A stretch of DNA of 36,954 bases from Herpetosiphonaceae bacterium (GCA_013821605.1 JACDGP010000048.1:1-36954), one strand, 5' to 3'. Counted from the stretch's first letter, positions 16,848 to 25,703 are shown. The notes: generated from the letters alone by a model not told the origin. A program made the numbers and translations.

Positions 16848-17315
16848 TCACCATGTTGGACGAAATTTTTGTGGCAACGTGCCACCATTCACCACCGTGA
16901 TAAGTTGGCGCAAGTCAGCCCTTAGCTCTTCCATACGCTCTGCTCCAACGATCACCGCCCACTGTGTTTCCAGATCTGAGAGGATCCCCTCGGTCTCGCG
17001 AATACAGTTCCACCCCCGCTCCGTGAGGGTAACGATCTTCCCGCGCCGATCCGCAGGGTGTGGCTGGCGCATAACGTAGCCATGCTGTTCAAGATAATCC
17101 ACCATCTCACTTGCAGCTTGTTTAGTAATGTCTAAAAAGTCGGCAAGCTCGTTCCCAGTTGCACCATCAGGCGCGAGGCGCTGGAAAGCGAACCCGTGTG
17201 CAGGACGAACATCGTCGTAGCCGAGTGTAGCAAGCTGTCCATGTAAGTGGTCTATCACCGTCCGAAATCCGAGCCCAAGCAGGAGCATCAAGTCATAATG
17301 AGGTGTGGATGCCAT
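16848..17315 (-). CDS. MarR-family transcriptional regulator
   Basis: About 155 aa. Helices for dimerisation flank a winged helix: LADFLDITKQAASEMVDYLEQ near residue 60 holds the recognition helix, and VMRQPHPADRRGKIVTLTERG near 85 is the MarR wing with its Asp-Arg-Arg core. ATG at 17315 is used; TTG at 17321, with AGGG ahead of it, is an alternative. The gene is divergent from a SnoaL-like gene, and two matching palindromes lie between them, so it most likely represses its neighbour and itself. MarR proteins usually respond to small phenolic or oxidising ligands; the ligand here is unknown. Confidence 0.9.
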   Translation of the reverse strand: MASTPHYDLMLLLGLGFRTVIDHLHGQLATLGYDDVRPAHGFAFQRLAPDGATGNELADFLDITKQAASEMVDYLEQHGYVMRQPHPADRRGKIVTLTERGWNCIRETEGILSDLETQWAVIVGAERMEELRADLRQLITVVNGGTLPQKFRPTW

Positions 17316-17342
17316 CCTCAATGTTCCCTTTGTTTCTATAAA

Positions 17343-17361
17343 TAGTCAAGCCGCTTGACTA
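17343..17361. promoter_or_regulatory. MarR-type operator 1
   Basis: Perfect palindrome TAGTCAAG-CCG-CTTGACTA. Its right arm contains the -35 of the SnoaL promoter, so binding would block RNA polymerase. Confidence 0.75.
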
Positions 17362-17383
17362 TATTCGCAGTGGACTATATACT
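17355..17383 (+). promoter_or_regulatory. Sigma-70 promoter of the SnoaL-like gene
   Basis: TTGACT (17355-17360), a 17-bp spacer and TATACT (17378-17383). RNA would begin near 17390, at the edge of operator 2. Confidence 0.72.
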
Positions 17384-17389
17384 ATGTAA

Positions 17390-17410
17390 GTAGTCAAGCC
17401 CTTTGACTAC
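17390..17410. promoter_or_regulatory. MarR-type operator 2
   Basis: Palindrome GTAGTCAA-GCCCT-TTGACTAC, the same half-site as operator 1. Its centre is 48 bp from that of operator 1 and it covers the expected transcription start. Confidence 0.72.
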
Positions 17411-17467
17411 TATACGATGAGTTTTCTCATAGGGGAACAATTCTACTTGGTCCCATAGGAGGCCACG

Positions 17468-17869
17468 ATGTCTATCAACGCAAATAAAGATGTGATTACA
17501 CGGTTCATCATGGAAGTTTGGAATGGGAACAACCTTGATGTACTCGATGAGTTCCTTGATCCGGCTTACTTCGATTATTCATATCAGCCACGCAACCGTG
17601 AGGGTCTTGAGCACACCTTACTGATCATGCAGGCAGCATTTCCCGGTCATGAAACAATCATCGAAGAGATTGTTGGTGAAGCCGATGCGGTGGCAGTTTG
17701 TCTGACGTTACGCGGGACGCACACTGGGCCATTTCGCGGCTTGTCCGCGTCCGGCAAACAATTTGAAATCGGCGGCTACCGTTTCTATAAGATCAGAGAC
17801 GGCAAGATCACCTTGCATCGAGCATTACTTGACCTCCCGAGCCTGCTCCAACAGATCACAGGCCAATAG
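17468..17869 (+). CDS. SnoaL-like ester cyclase / NTF2-fold protein
   Basis: A 133-aa protein of the SnoaL/ester cyclase group: NKDVITRFIMEVWNGNNLDVLD at the N terminus, a middle AFPGHETIIEEIVGEADAVAV, GTHTGPFRGL near 80, and FYKIRDGKIT near 102. The fold is an alpha+beta cone with a pocket for small hydrophobic molecules; members range from polyketide cyclases to uncharacterised stress proteins. AGGAGG lies close to the ATG. Control by the divergent MarR regulator through two operators is strongly suggested, so the protein may handle the same compound the regulator senses. It is convergent with the transporter gene, only 7 nt away. Confidence 0.87.
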   Translation: MSINANKDVITRFIMEVWNGNNLDVLDEFLDPAYFDYSYQPRNREGLEHTLLIMQAAFPGHETIIEEIVGEADAVAVCLTLRGTHTGPFRGLSASGKQFEIGGYRFYKIRDGKITLHRALLDLPSLLQQITGQ

Positions 17870-17876
17870 CCGTCAT

Positions 17877-19757
17877 CTAGCGCCGCAGACGATAGGGCAC
17901 GCTGGTTACAACAATGTCCTTATTGAAGAGTAGCGCCCCCTTAAGCTGTAGTGAAGTTTGATTATGCAGAAAGTACTGCCACCATTTCGGCGTCACGAAC
18001 TCGGGCAACACCACCGTGACAACATCATTATCATATTTGGCATCAACGTCCTCGATGTACTTGATCAACGGCCTCATCAGCGAACGGTAGGGTGATTCGA
18101 TGATCTCTAAGGGTACACCGTCACCCCACTTGACCCACTTTTCCTGGAGCTTCTTTGCCTCCTCCGGGTCATCCGAAACATGAACGGCCGTAACATCATT
18201 GGAAATAGCTTTAGCATATTGCAGCGCGTTAACGACACCACGGTGCATCGTCGAAATCGGCACGACCACCGTGTTACGCAGCGGTGGCGGTGGTTCCATA
18301 CCCTTCAGGCTAAGTTGATCGGCGACGTTGCTATAGTGGTGATGGATACCTATGAAGACCAGCACCAACACCGGAATCAACAGCACGACCAGCCAGGCAC
18401 CTTCGAGGAATTTGGTCGAGCCGATGATCAGCAGCACGACTAGCGTAGCCACCGCACCTACGCCGTTAACGACGGCGCTAACATGCCAGCCCCGTCCCCG
18501 CAGCCTGAACCAATGGCGCACCATACCGGACTGCGACAGCGTAAAACTCAGAAAGACGCCAACCGCATACAACGGGATCAAGCCGTTCACCGATGCTTTA
18601 AAAACGATGATCAGCAGCGCCGACAGCAGCGCCAGGATCAAGATGCCGTTCGAGAAGACCAGTCGGTCGCCCAGCGAGGCGAACTGCTTGGGCATGTAGC
18701 GGTCACGTGCGATCAATTGTGTCAAGCGCGGAAAGTCGGCATACGAGGTATTAGCTGCCAGCACCAGAATCAAGGCAGTTGCCGCTTGCACACCATAAAA
18801 AAAGATGTTGCGACCATGGAACACGGTCCGTGCGACCTGCGATGGAATCGTTTCATTAATCACTGCATCGGCACCAAACCCCGAGGCATGCGGTGTCGCT
18901 CCCACCTGTCGCGCCAGAAAGCTGATACCGACGAACATGGCCGTCAAGATCACAATCATCCACGTCAAGGTCGTGCGAGCATTGGCCGACTCGGGTTTTT
19001 TGAAGGCGGGCACACCGTTGGAGATCGCCTCCACGCCGGTCATGGCAGTACAGCCGGAAGCAAAGGCTGCTAGCAAAAAGAACCAGGAACTGCGCTCGGG
19101 AGACGAAGGATTAAGTGGTCCTCTCGGCCCTAGCAACGGTCCCTGCAAGTCAATCACTTGGTGCGACAACGTCCCGGTGAAGAATTGAAACAGCCCGTAC
19201 AGAATCATGCCGACGAAGGTGACGACGAAAAAGTAGGTTGGGATGGCGAAAATTGCGCCCGACTCGCGCACGCCGCGTAGATTTGCCAACGTAATGAGCG
19301 CAATCACGGCCAAACAGATCCAGACGCGATAGGGCTCTAGCGCCGGGATAGCCGAATAGGCCGCCTCCACACCTGCGGAGATCGATACTGCGACGGTCAG
19401 CACATAATCGATCAGCAGTGCGGCACCGGCAGTCAGTCCGGGCAGCGTCCCTAGATTATCTTTGGCAACGATGTAGGAGCCGCCACCATTGGGATACGCA
19501 CTGATTGTTTGGCGATACGAGATACCGACGATCAACAGCAGCGCGACAATCACCGCACTGATCGGCACGACCCCCGAGAAAGCGATCACACCGACCGGTG
19601 CCAGGTGAATCAAAATCTCCTGGGTTGCATAGGCTACCGAGGAGAGTGCATCCGATGAGAAGACTGCTAGCGCCGTGCGTTTGTTGAGCCGTTCATGCAC
19701 CGCATGCTCGGTTGCAATGGGTGAACCGATCACTGCCCGTTTTAATTGAGCAAACAC
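17877..19757 (-). CDS. kimA: KimA-like potassium transporter (APC superfamily)
   Basis: 626 aa with about 12 membrane helices and a C-terminal cytoplasmic domain. From memory the sequence follows Bacillus KimA (YdaO) closely: ALAVFSSDALSSVAYATQEI near residue 30, SAYPNGGGSYIVAKDNLG near 85, LLIDYVLTVAVSISAG near 115, and in the tail SPYRSLMRPLIKYIED and PEFVTPKWWQYFLHNQ. KimA takes up potassium with protons and is inhibited by c-di-AMP in Firmicutes. The GTG start has GAGGAG 6-7 nt upstream. The upstream gap is too short for a ydaO-type riboswitch. Annotation as a generic amino-acid permease is the usual alternative. Confidence 0.87.
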   Translation of the reverse strand: MFAQLKRAVIGSPIATEHAVHERLNKRTALAVFSSDALSSVAYATQEILIHLAPVGVIAFSGVVPISAVIVALLLIVGISYRQTISAYPNGGGSYIVAKDNLGTLPGLTAGAALLIDYVLTVAVSISAGVEAAYSAIPALEPYRVWICLAVIALITLANLRGVRESGAIFAIPTYFFVVTFVGMILYGLFQFFTGTLSHQVIDLQGPLLGPRGPLNPSSPERSSWFFLLAAFASGCTAMTGVEAISNGVPAFKKPESANARTTLTWMIVILTAMFVGISFLARQVGATPHASGFGADAVINETIPSQVARTVFHGRNIFFYGVQAATALILVLAANTSYADFPRLTQLIARDRYMPKQFASLGDRLVFSNGILILALLSALLIIVFKASVNGLIPLYAVGVFLSFTLSQSGMVRHWFRLRGRGWHVSAVVNGVGAVATLVVLLIIGSTKFLEGAWLVVLLIPVLVLVFIGIHHHYSNVADQLSLKGMEPPPPLRNTVVVPISTMHRGVVNALQYAKAISNDVTAVHVSDDPEEAKKLQEKWVKWGDGVPLEIIESPYRSLMRPLIKYIEDVDAKYDNDVVTVVLPEFVTPKWWQYFLHNQTSLQLKGALLFNKDIVVTSVPYRLRR

Positions 19758-19861
19758 AGGCGCTCCTCGTTGGTTAGGAGTTTATCTTACATCTACTGCA
19801 TATGCTAGGCCATGACCGGCAAAGATCGTGTATGATTAATCTCCGTGTTGGAGTGTTATCT

Positions 19862-21631
19862 GTGAATCAGAAGATCCTTGTTGCTGTTGCTTGGCCCTAT
19901 GCGAATGGGCCTCGTCATATTGGGCATGTCGCTGGCTTTGGCGTACCCAGCGATATTTTTGCGCGCTATCATCGCCTGGTCGGGAACGATGTGCTGATGG
20001 TTTCGGGCACGGACGATCATGGCACGCCAATTATGATGCAAGCCGATAAAGAAGGCGTCTCCTACCGTGAGCTCGCCGACCGCTATAATGAGGTAATCGC
20101 CCGCGACCTGCAAGGGCTCGGCCTCTCATATAACCTGTTCACCCGTACCGAAACGCTCAACCATACCGAAGTTACCCAGGATCTCTTTACGGCTCTGCTG
20201 CAAAACGGCGGGATCATCAAAGACACCATGCTCGGCACCTTTGCTGCCAATGGCAAAGCACTGCCCGACCGCTATGTCGAAGGCACCTGTCCGATCTGCG
20301 GCTTCCCGGATGCACGGGGTGACCAGTGTGATAACTGCGGCAACCAGCTCGATCCCGTCGACCTGATCAACCCCCGCTCCAAGATCGATGGCTTGCCGCC
20401 GACCTTTCGTCCCACCGAGCATTTTTTTCTCGATCTGCCCAAGTTCCGCGAGCAGCTTCGCGGTTGGATCGAAGCTCAAATGCACTGGCGCCCGAACGTC
20501 CGTAACTTCTCCCTGAATCTGGTTGATGATTTGCGACCACGGGCTGTAACCCGTGACCTTGACTGGGGCGTACCGATCCCGTTGCCTGGCTACGACGAAA
20601 AGCGCATTTATGTCTGGTTCGATGCCGTGATCGGCTACCTATCGGCAGCCATCGAGTGGGCCCACAACCACGGCACACCCGACCGCTGGCAAGAATGGTG
20701 GCTTAACCCAGCGGCGCAGCATTACTATTTCATGGGCAAGGACAACATCACCTTCCATAGCGTGATCTGGCCCGCGATGCTGTTGGGCTATCGTGAGCAA
20801 GACGGGGTCACCGCCGGGCCACACACCTTAAACCTGCCCTACAACGTTGTCTCGACCGAGTTCTTGACGATGGAAGGCAAACAATTCTCGACCAGTCGTG
20901 GCGTGGTGATCTATGTCCGAGATGTGCTGGAGCGCTATGGCGCCGATCCGCTACGCTATTGCTTAACTGCCGGCGGCCCTGAGACTCAGGACGCGGATTT
21001 CACGTGGGCCGAGTTTGTACGGCGCAACAACGATGAACTGGTAGCAACCTGGGGCAACCTGGCGAACCGCGTGCTCACCATCGCCCACCGGAACTTCGGC
21101 GCGGTGCCACCCCAGGGAACACTTCAACCGAGCGATCAAACGTTGCTCGATGAACTGCAACGGGCCTTCGCGACGATCGGTGACTTAATTGCAACGGCGC
21201 ACTTCAAATCGGCGCTGGCCGAGGCCATGGCCACCGCCGCGCGTGTGAACCACTATGTGTCGGAGCAGGAGCCCTGGAAGCTGGTCAAGAGTGACAAGGA
21301 GCGCGCTGCAACGGTGCTGTGGACAGCCTTGCAAGCGGTCGATAGCCTTAAGATTATCTTCTGTCCTTTTCTGCCCTTCTCTTCACAAGCGCTCCACGAG
21401 CAGCTCGGATATACAAGCGTCATTGCGGGACCACTCGAGATCCACGAACAAATCGAAAGCAACGGGGCCCACCACCTGGTGCTCACCTGCGAGCCGGCAA
21501 GCTGGACCGGTCGTTGGCAGCCCAGTGAACTGCCCGCAGGCCAACTGCTCCCGGCACCCAACCCTTTGTTCCGCAAACTCGAGCCCGGCGTCGTTCAGGA
21601 AGAAGTCGCGCGGCTACTGGCCAAGGAGTGA
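19862..21631 (+). CDS. metG: Methionyl-tRNA synthetase
   Basis: Charges tRNA-Met. About 589 aa, class I synthetase. The HIGH motif is at residues 19-22 ([11 protein letters not shown]), the zinc knuckle CPICG...CDNCGNQ near 145-165, a WYVWFDA-type strand appears as [12 protein letters not shown] near 255, and the KMSKS loop is degenerate as KQFSTSRG near 340. The anticodon-binding helical domain follows ([20 protein letters not shown]). No C-terminal tRNA-binding appendix is seen. GTG at 19862 is chosen because TTGGAG lies about 8 nt upstream and the motif spacing is normal; upstream ATGs at 19802 and 19832 would add an atypical leader. plsX starts 5 nt after the stop. Confidence 0.95.
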   Translation: MNQKILVAVAWPYANGPRHIGHVAGFGVPSDIFARYHRLVGNDVLMVSGTDDHGTPIMMQADKEGVSYRELADRYNEVIARDLQGLGLSYNLFTRTETLNHTEVTQDLFTALLQNGGIIKDTMLGTFAANGKALPDRYVEGTCPICGFPDARGDQCDNCGNQLDPVDLINPRSKIDGLPPTFRPTEHFFLDLPKFREQLRGWIEAQMHWRPNVRNFSLNLVDDLRPRAVTRDLDWGVPIPLPGYDEKRIYVWFDAVIGYLSAAIEWAHNHGTPDRWQEWWLNPAAQHYYFMGKDNITFHSVIWPAMLLGYREQDGVTAGPHTLNLPYNVVSTEFLTMEGKQFSTSRGVVIYVRDVLERYGADPLRYCLTAGGPETQDADFTWAEFVRRNNDELVATWGNLANRVLTIAHRNFGAVPPQGTLQPSDQTLLDELQRAFATIGDLIATAHFKSALAEAMATAARVNHYVSEQEPWKLVKSDKERAATVLWTALQAVDSLKIIFCPFLPFSSQALHEQLGYTSVIAGPLEIHEQIESNGAHHLVLTCEPASWTGRWQPSELPAGQLLPAPNPLFRKLEPGVVQEEVARLLAKE

Positions 21632-21635
21632 CAGC

Positions 21636-22742
21636 ATGAAGATCGTTCTTGACGTAAGCGGGGGCGACCACGCGCCTCAGGCGACAGTAGCCGGTGCCGT
21701 GCAGGCCGCCCGCGAGCTTGGGGTCGAGGTGGTGCTGGCCGGCGATGAGCAGATGGTGCGTGCCGAGCTTGCCAAACACAACGCTGCCGGCTTGCGACTA
21801 CCCATCGTGCATGCGCCCGAAGTGATCGACATGACCGACCATGCCGGCCAGGCCGCGCGTCGCAAAAAGGCCTCGCCGGTGGCCGTGGGCTTGCGCATGG
21901 TGCGCGACAAAGAGGCCGAGGCTTTTGTGTCGGCGGGTCATAGTGGGGCCACCATGGCCGGTGCCGTACTGATTGTGGGCCGTGTGCCGGGCATTGAGCG
22001 ACCGTGCCTCGCCGCGCCCTTTCCTTCGGTTGGGGGCAACTTGATCGTCGCCGATGTTGGTGCGACGACCGACTGTAAGCCCGAATACCTGGTGCAGTTC
22101 GCACATATGACCAGCTTGTATGCCCAGCGCGTCATGGGCATCCACAATCCGCGCGTCGCCCTGCTGGCGAATGGCGAGGAAGCTACCAAAGGCGACAAGC
22201 TGGTGCAGGAAACCCACGCCTTATTGCAAGGGAGCACGCTCAACTTCGTCGGCAATGCCGAGCCGAAAGATGCCCTAGCCGGTGATGTGGTCGATGTGCT
22301 GATCACCGACGGCTTTGTGGGCAACCTGTTTTTAAAGCAAGCCGAGGCGGTCGCCAAGTTCGCGACGGTCTTGGCGAAGCGCACCCTCGTGCCCCGGCTC
22401 TTTTGGCGCGTGACACTGGGCTTGTTGCCGACCGCGCTGCTAGTCGCGCTGGGCCGCAGCCGGGGTCGTGTAGCGCTCGCTGGTCTTATCGGTGGTCCAG
22501 CCTTATTAGCGGCAGTTGCGGCACCCCTGGCCGGGCTACGTACCGTCCTTGATTACCGTGCGGGCGGGGGCGCGCCACTGCTAGGCGTCAATGGCGTGGT
22601 CATAATCGCGCATGGCAAATCCGATGCTGTAGCGGTCGCCAACGCTATTCGGCGGGCTAAAGAAGCAGTCGAGGGTGGCCTCGTAGCTGCCATTACCGAT
22701 GCTGACCAGCATGTTCAGATCAGCGCTACACTGGCAGCGTAA
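21636..22742 (+). CDS. plsX: Phosphate acyltransferase PlsX with inserted hydrophobic segment
   Basis: Converts acyl-ACP to acyl-phosphate, the donor for glycerolipid synthesis, at the membrane surface. 368 aa, against about 330-345 usual. Conserved PlsX features include VLDVSGGDHAPQATVAGA at the N terminus, SAGHSGATMAGA near 90, DVGATTDCKPEYLVQF near 140, ITDGFVGNLFLK near 225 and GGAPLLGVNGVVIIAHGKSD near 310. Between the last two blocks, about residues 254-303, lies a hydrophobic stretch about 30 residues longer than in Bacillus PlsX. ATG at 21636 has AAGGAG at 7 nt; the frame is open further upstream but that part overlaps metG. It likely shares a transcript with metG. Confidence 0.94.
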   Translation: MKIVLDVSGGDHAPQATVAGAVQAARELGVEVVLAGDEQMVRAELAKHNAAGLRLPIVHAPEVIDMTDHAGQAARRKKASPVAVGLRMVRDKEAEAFVSAGHSGATMAGAVLIVGRVPGIERPCLAAPFPSVGGNLIVADVGATTDCKPEYLVQFAHMTSLYAQRVMGIHNPRVALLANGEEATKGDKLVQETHALLQGSTLNFVGNAEPKDALAGDVVDVLITDGFVGNLFLKQAEAVAKFATVLAKRTLVPRLFWRVTLGLLPTALLVALGRSRGRVALAGLIGGPALLAAVAAPLAGLRTVLDYRAGGGAPLLGVNGVVIIAHGKSDAVAVANAIRRAKEAVEGGLVAAITDADQHVQISATLAA

Positions 22743-22803
22743 GTGGTCTTGGGCATGGTTAAAGTAGCACCGCCCCGGCCAAAGGGCCAGGACGGCGAAT
22801 AGT

Positions 22804-22880
22804 TGGCGATCCCGATAGGGCTCGAACCTACAACCTCAGCCTTCGGAGGGCTGCGCTCTATCCAATTGAGCTACGAGATC
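22804..22880 (-). tRNA. tRNA-Arg (anticodon CCG)
   Basis: A full cloverleaf reads on the minus strand. The acceptor stem GATCTCG/CGGGATC has one G-T pair, the D arm is GCTC...GAGC, the anticodon stem CAGCC/GGCTG encloses loop CTCCGAA with anticodon CCG, and the T arm is GTAGG-TTCGAGC-CCTAT. Discriminator G is followed by an encoded CCA at 22804-22806. It reads CGG codons. Confidence 0.95.
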
Positions 22881-22967
22881 AACACCGCGTATTATGCCAT
22901 GCCTCCATCGAAAGTGCAACTGCTGGTCCGGTGTTTGCCTTGAGTGCATCGTTAAGGAGTTTTTGCC

Positions 22968-24266
22968 ATGAAGCATAGCCCGATCCGCCGTTGTATTGTC
23001 CTGGTGCTCCTGCTGGGCCTACCCCTCGCAGCGCATGCTCAAGCGCAGAACAAAAAGATTATCACGCTGGGTGCCGATCTTAATCCTGACCAGCGCAAGG
23101 CCTTGCTCCAGCGTTTCGGGGCCAATGAAGCGACCGACAAGATCTTGACCATCAACAGCGATGAGACGCGGAACACCATGCAAACGATCATCCCGCTCCC
23201 GCAGGGTTATACCTCAGTCTCTTCAACGGCGCTCACCTGCCTCCCACCCGGCGGTGGGCTCCACGTAACATCCGAAAACATTACCAAGGTCTCGGCGGCC
23301 ATGTATGCCTCCGCGCTGCTAACCGCCGGCATCGGCGACGCTGACCTGATCGTTGCGGCCCCCCAGGATGCTCAGGCCGAAGGTATGAGCGCCCTGGCCG
23401 GCGTTTTTAAAGGCTTCACCGATCCTGTATGTAACCGCGGCGAGCTCAATCCCACGCGCCGTGACCTCGCCCTCCGCCAACTGGCCCTAACTGCTGACCT
23501 CGCAACGACCACCGGTGGCGATTACACCAAGGCCGCAGATTTTATGCTGCGCGCTCAACAGGTGCTGGTCCGCGAAAAAAATAATCCGGATGCCGCCTAC
23601 CCGATTGTTGACGGTGTGCAAAATGATACCGGCATTAAGCTGCCGCCGGAGCAACGCAAAGCCGTCGCTGAACAGTTGGCCGCGATGGGCCAAGCCAAGA
23701 TTGATTGGGGCACCTATGCTGCCGGTTGGGATCTCCAAAAGGTGAGCGATAACGACGTCCGCGTGACGCCTAAAAATATAGGTGGTGCGGCCGCTGGATC
23801 TGCTGCGCCCGCCGGTGGTACCGCCGCCGGGCAAACCTATGATGGTACCGTTGCGAGCACCGCCCCCCTGCGCATCACGGTCCCCGGCAATCTGCCACAC
23901 CTCGAATTGAACGGGAACACCGTCAAAGTCGTCCGGAACGATAAACCTGCAACGCTGAGCGATATCCAACCCAACGACACCGTGACGGTGACTGTCGGGC
24001 CGAACAACATAGTACAGCGAATCGTGGCTCAAAGCGGCGTACCCGGCGCCGCCAACTCGAGTCTAGGACGCGGCATCAGCAGTTCAACAACCGGCATAGC
24101 TGCCCGCATCAGAGGGTTGAGCCGGTACTGGTGGCTGTGCTTGATCCCGCTGCTTCTGCTGTTGCTGCTGTTCCTGGTACGTCGTCGCCGCGGCGATACG
24201 TTACTCGTCACACCGGGACGACGTCGGCTCCTCGACCCCGAAGAGGAAGAGGATTTACTTGGCTAG
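22968..24266 (+). CDS. Membrane-anchored DUF1002 protein
   Basis: 432 aa. A signal peptide (VLVLLLGLPLAAHA) leads into a DUF1002 domain: ITLGADLNPDQRKALLQRFG near residue 32, TLTINSDETRN-type segment near 60 and SSTALTCLPPGGGLHV near 86, ending about 245. A Gly/Ala-rich linker follows, then a small beta-rich domain (VTVGPNNIVQRIVAQ near 340), a membrane helix LCLIPLLLLLLLFLV near 388 and a basic stop-transfer RRRRGD. The C-terminal tail is cytoplasmic and acidic. DUF1002 is known mainly from Firmicutes and has no assigned function. AAGGAG stands well before the ATG. The next gene begins 9 nt after the stop. Confidence 0.82.
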   Translation: MKHSPIRRCIVLVLLLGLPLAAHAQAQNKKIITLGADLNPDQRKALLQRFGANEATDKILTINSDETRNTMQTIIPLPQGYTSVSSTALTCLPPGGGLHVTSENITKVSAAMYASALLTAGIGDADLIVAAPQDAQAEGMSALAGVFKGFTDPVCNRGELNPTRRDLALRQLALTADLATTTGGDYTKAADFMLRAQQVLVREKNNPDAAYPIVDGVQNDTGIKLPPEQRKAVAEQLAAMGQAKIDWGTYAAGWDLQKVSDNDVRVTPKNIGGAAAGSAAPAGGTAAGQTYDGTVASTAPLRITVPGNLPHLELNGNTVKVVRNDKPATLSDIQPNDTVTVTVGPNNIVQRIVAQSGVPGAANSSLGRGISSSTTGIAARIRGLSRYWWLCLIPLLLLLLLFLVRRRRGDTLLVTPGRRRLLDPEEEEDLLG

Positions 24267-24275
24267 GAGTTTTAA

Positions 24276-24662
24276 ATGAGCCAGTCGTGGGGGAAAGCGA
24301 CGCGTCCCATAGGCATCGTGATCATTGCGCTGCTGTTGCTGCTCAAAGTGCTGCAGCAGATCCTGGTCTACCTTGCGCCGGCCCGTTTTGGCTATCCAAC
24401 CGGCATCGTGCAAAGTGCAATCCTGGGCTTCCGCTTTGATCTCTGGTTTGCGATCCTGACAGCTTTGCTGAGCCTTGCTGCTGCGATTGGACTATGGCGG
24501 CTCTACCAATGGGCCTGGTATCTAACGATGCTGATCATGGTCATTGGCTGTGGCTTTTCGACCGTTGATCAGCAATGGCTCCTGGCAATCATTCAGCTTG
24601 CGGTTGTAGTGTACATGATGCGCTCGAAAATAACAGCGGTCTTTGGACTGGGCGGTTTCTAA
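24276..24662 (+). CDS. Small four-helix membrane protein
   Basis: A 128-aa protein with about four hydrophobic helices (IGIVIIALLLLLKVLQQI; LWFAILTALLSLAAAIGLW; WAWYLTMLIMVIGCGF; WLLAIIQLAVVVYMM) and short polar loops. I do not recognise a named family. GGAGTTTTAA precedes the ATG, and the short gap after the DUF1002 gene suggests one transcript and perhaps a shared role. Its stop codon directly abuts the stop codon of the convergent fmt gene. Confidence 0.72.
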   Translation: MSQSWGKATRPIGIVIIALLLLLKVLQQILVYLAPARFGYPTGIVQSAILGFRFDLWFAILTALLSLAAAIGLWRLYQWAWYLTMLIMVIGCGFSTVDQQWLLAIIQLAVVVYMMRSKITAVFGLGGF

Positions 24663-25589
24663 TCATCGCCCCAGTCGCACAGCGCTGCGGTCGCGCAACC
24701 CACGCAGCCAATCGGCCCCCGCCATGGGGCGTTTGCCGGATGGCTGGACCGTGTGCACTTCCAGCACACCGCTGCCGGTCATTACGCGGCACTGTTCGCC
24801 GGGTAACACCATGCCCGGCGGCGCATCAACGTCTGTCGGTTCGACCGTAGCTGCCAGGATTTTGAGTGGGACACCCTCCACCATTGTCCATACCCCCGGC
24901 CACGGGTCAAAGGCCCGCAGCTTGCGCTCGAGTACCAGCGCTGGCTCCCGCCAATCAAGCTCACCATCCGCTTTCCGCAGCATGGAGGAAAAGGTAGCCC
25001 GGCTATGCTCTTGTGGTACGGCCTGCAGTTCACCCTTTGCATAGAGCGGCAGCACGCGCACCAACAACTCGGCCCCCAACTGAAACAACTCGTCGGTTAG
25101 CGGACCACTGCGGGCAGTCGGAGCCAAGGGGACCACGGCCTGCGCCAGGATCGGTCCCGCATCCATCGCCCGCTCCAGCAGCATCACCGACACGCCGGTC
25201 ACCTCATCACCTGCCAAAACGGCTGCGCTTACGGGCGATGGACCCCGGTACAGTGGCAGCAACGAGGGATGAATATTGAGATAGCCCAGCGACGGGAGGG
25301 CCAGCACGGCTTTGCGTAAGATTTCGCCATACGCCGCGACCACACCAACGTCGGGTCGTAGGGCTGCGAGTTGCTCAACGACCACCGGCTCCTTGAGCGT
25401 CGGTGGCTGTAGCACCGGCAAGCCAAGCTCGGTCGCTGCCAGCTTGACCGGTGGTGCTTGCATGCTCCCACCGCGACCCGCCGGGCGATCCGGTTGCGTA
25501 ACCACGCCCACAACATCGTGCCCCGCTGCGACCAGCGCGCGTAGTGGTATGGCCGCAAAGGTGGGCGTGCCCAGAAAAAGAATCCGCAT
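24663..25589 (-). CDS. fmt: Methionyl-tRNA formyltransferase
   Basis: Formylates Met-tRNA(fMet) for initiation. 308 aa, the usual length. The N-terminal domain begins MRILFLGTPTFAAIPLRAL and contains the catalytic Asn-His pair in YLNIHPSLLPLYRGPSP near residue 106 and the catalytic Asp region VSVMLLERAMDAGPI near 137. The C-terminal tRNA-binding domain includes AFDPWPGVWT. ATG at 25589 gives the family start; the frame runs open to 25985 but that stretch overlaps the divergent dehydrogenase. No ribosome site precedes the ATG, while TACACT sits only 6 nt upstream, so a leaderless message is possible. metG and map lie in the same window. Confidence 0.94.
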   Translation of the reverse strand: MRILFLGTPTFAAIPLRALVAAGHDVVGVVTQPDRPAGRGGSMQAPPVKLAATELGLPVLQPPTLKEPVVVEQLAALRPDVGVVAAYGEILRKAVLALPSLGYLNIHPSLLPLYRGPSPVSAAVLAGDEVTGVSVMLLERAMDAGPILAQAVVPLAPTARSGPLTDELFQLGAELLVRVLPLYAKGELQAVPQEHSRATFSSMLRKADGELDWREPALVLERKLRAFDPWPGVWTMVEGVPLKILAATVEPTDVDAPPGMVLPGEQCRVMTGSGVLEVHTVQPSGKRPMAGADWLRGLRDRSAVRLGR

Positions 25590-25623
25590 GCAAACAGTGT
25601 ACAACAAAGCGGACCTTCGTTCG

Positions 25624-25652
25624 TTTACCGCCGCGCCGCGCTGCTGTATAAT
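25624..25652 (+). promoter_or_regulatory. Promoter of the alcohol dehydrogenase gene
   Basis: TTTACC (25624-25629), a 17-bp spacer and a perfect TATAAT (25647-25652) precede the dehydrogenase start. The -35 is weak. Confidence 0.55.
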
Positions 25653-25703
25653 CAGGTTAGTGTCGCAGGCCGCGCAACCTGCATGATGAAACAACGGCGG
25701 ACG

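Noticed and set aside
21255-21635. Upstream extension of the plsX frame into metG
   Set aside because: Ser/Arg-rich translation overlapping metG; the real plsX start at 21636 has AAGGAG and a family-like N terminus.
22743-22803. GC-rich GGCC-AAA-GGGCC hairpin between plsX and the tRNA gene
   Set aside because: Stem is short with bulges and no T-run; not convincing as a terminator.
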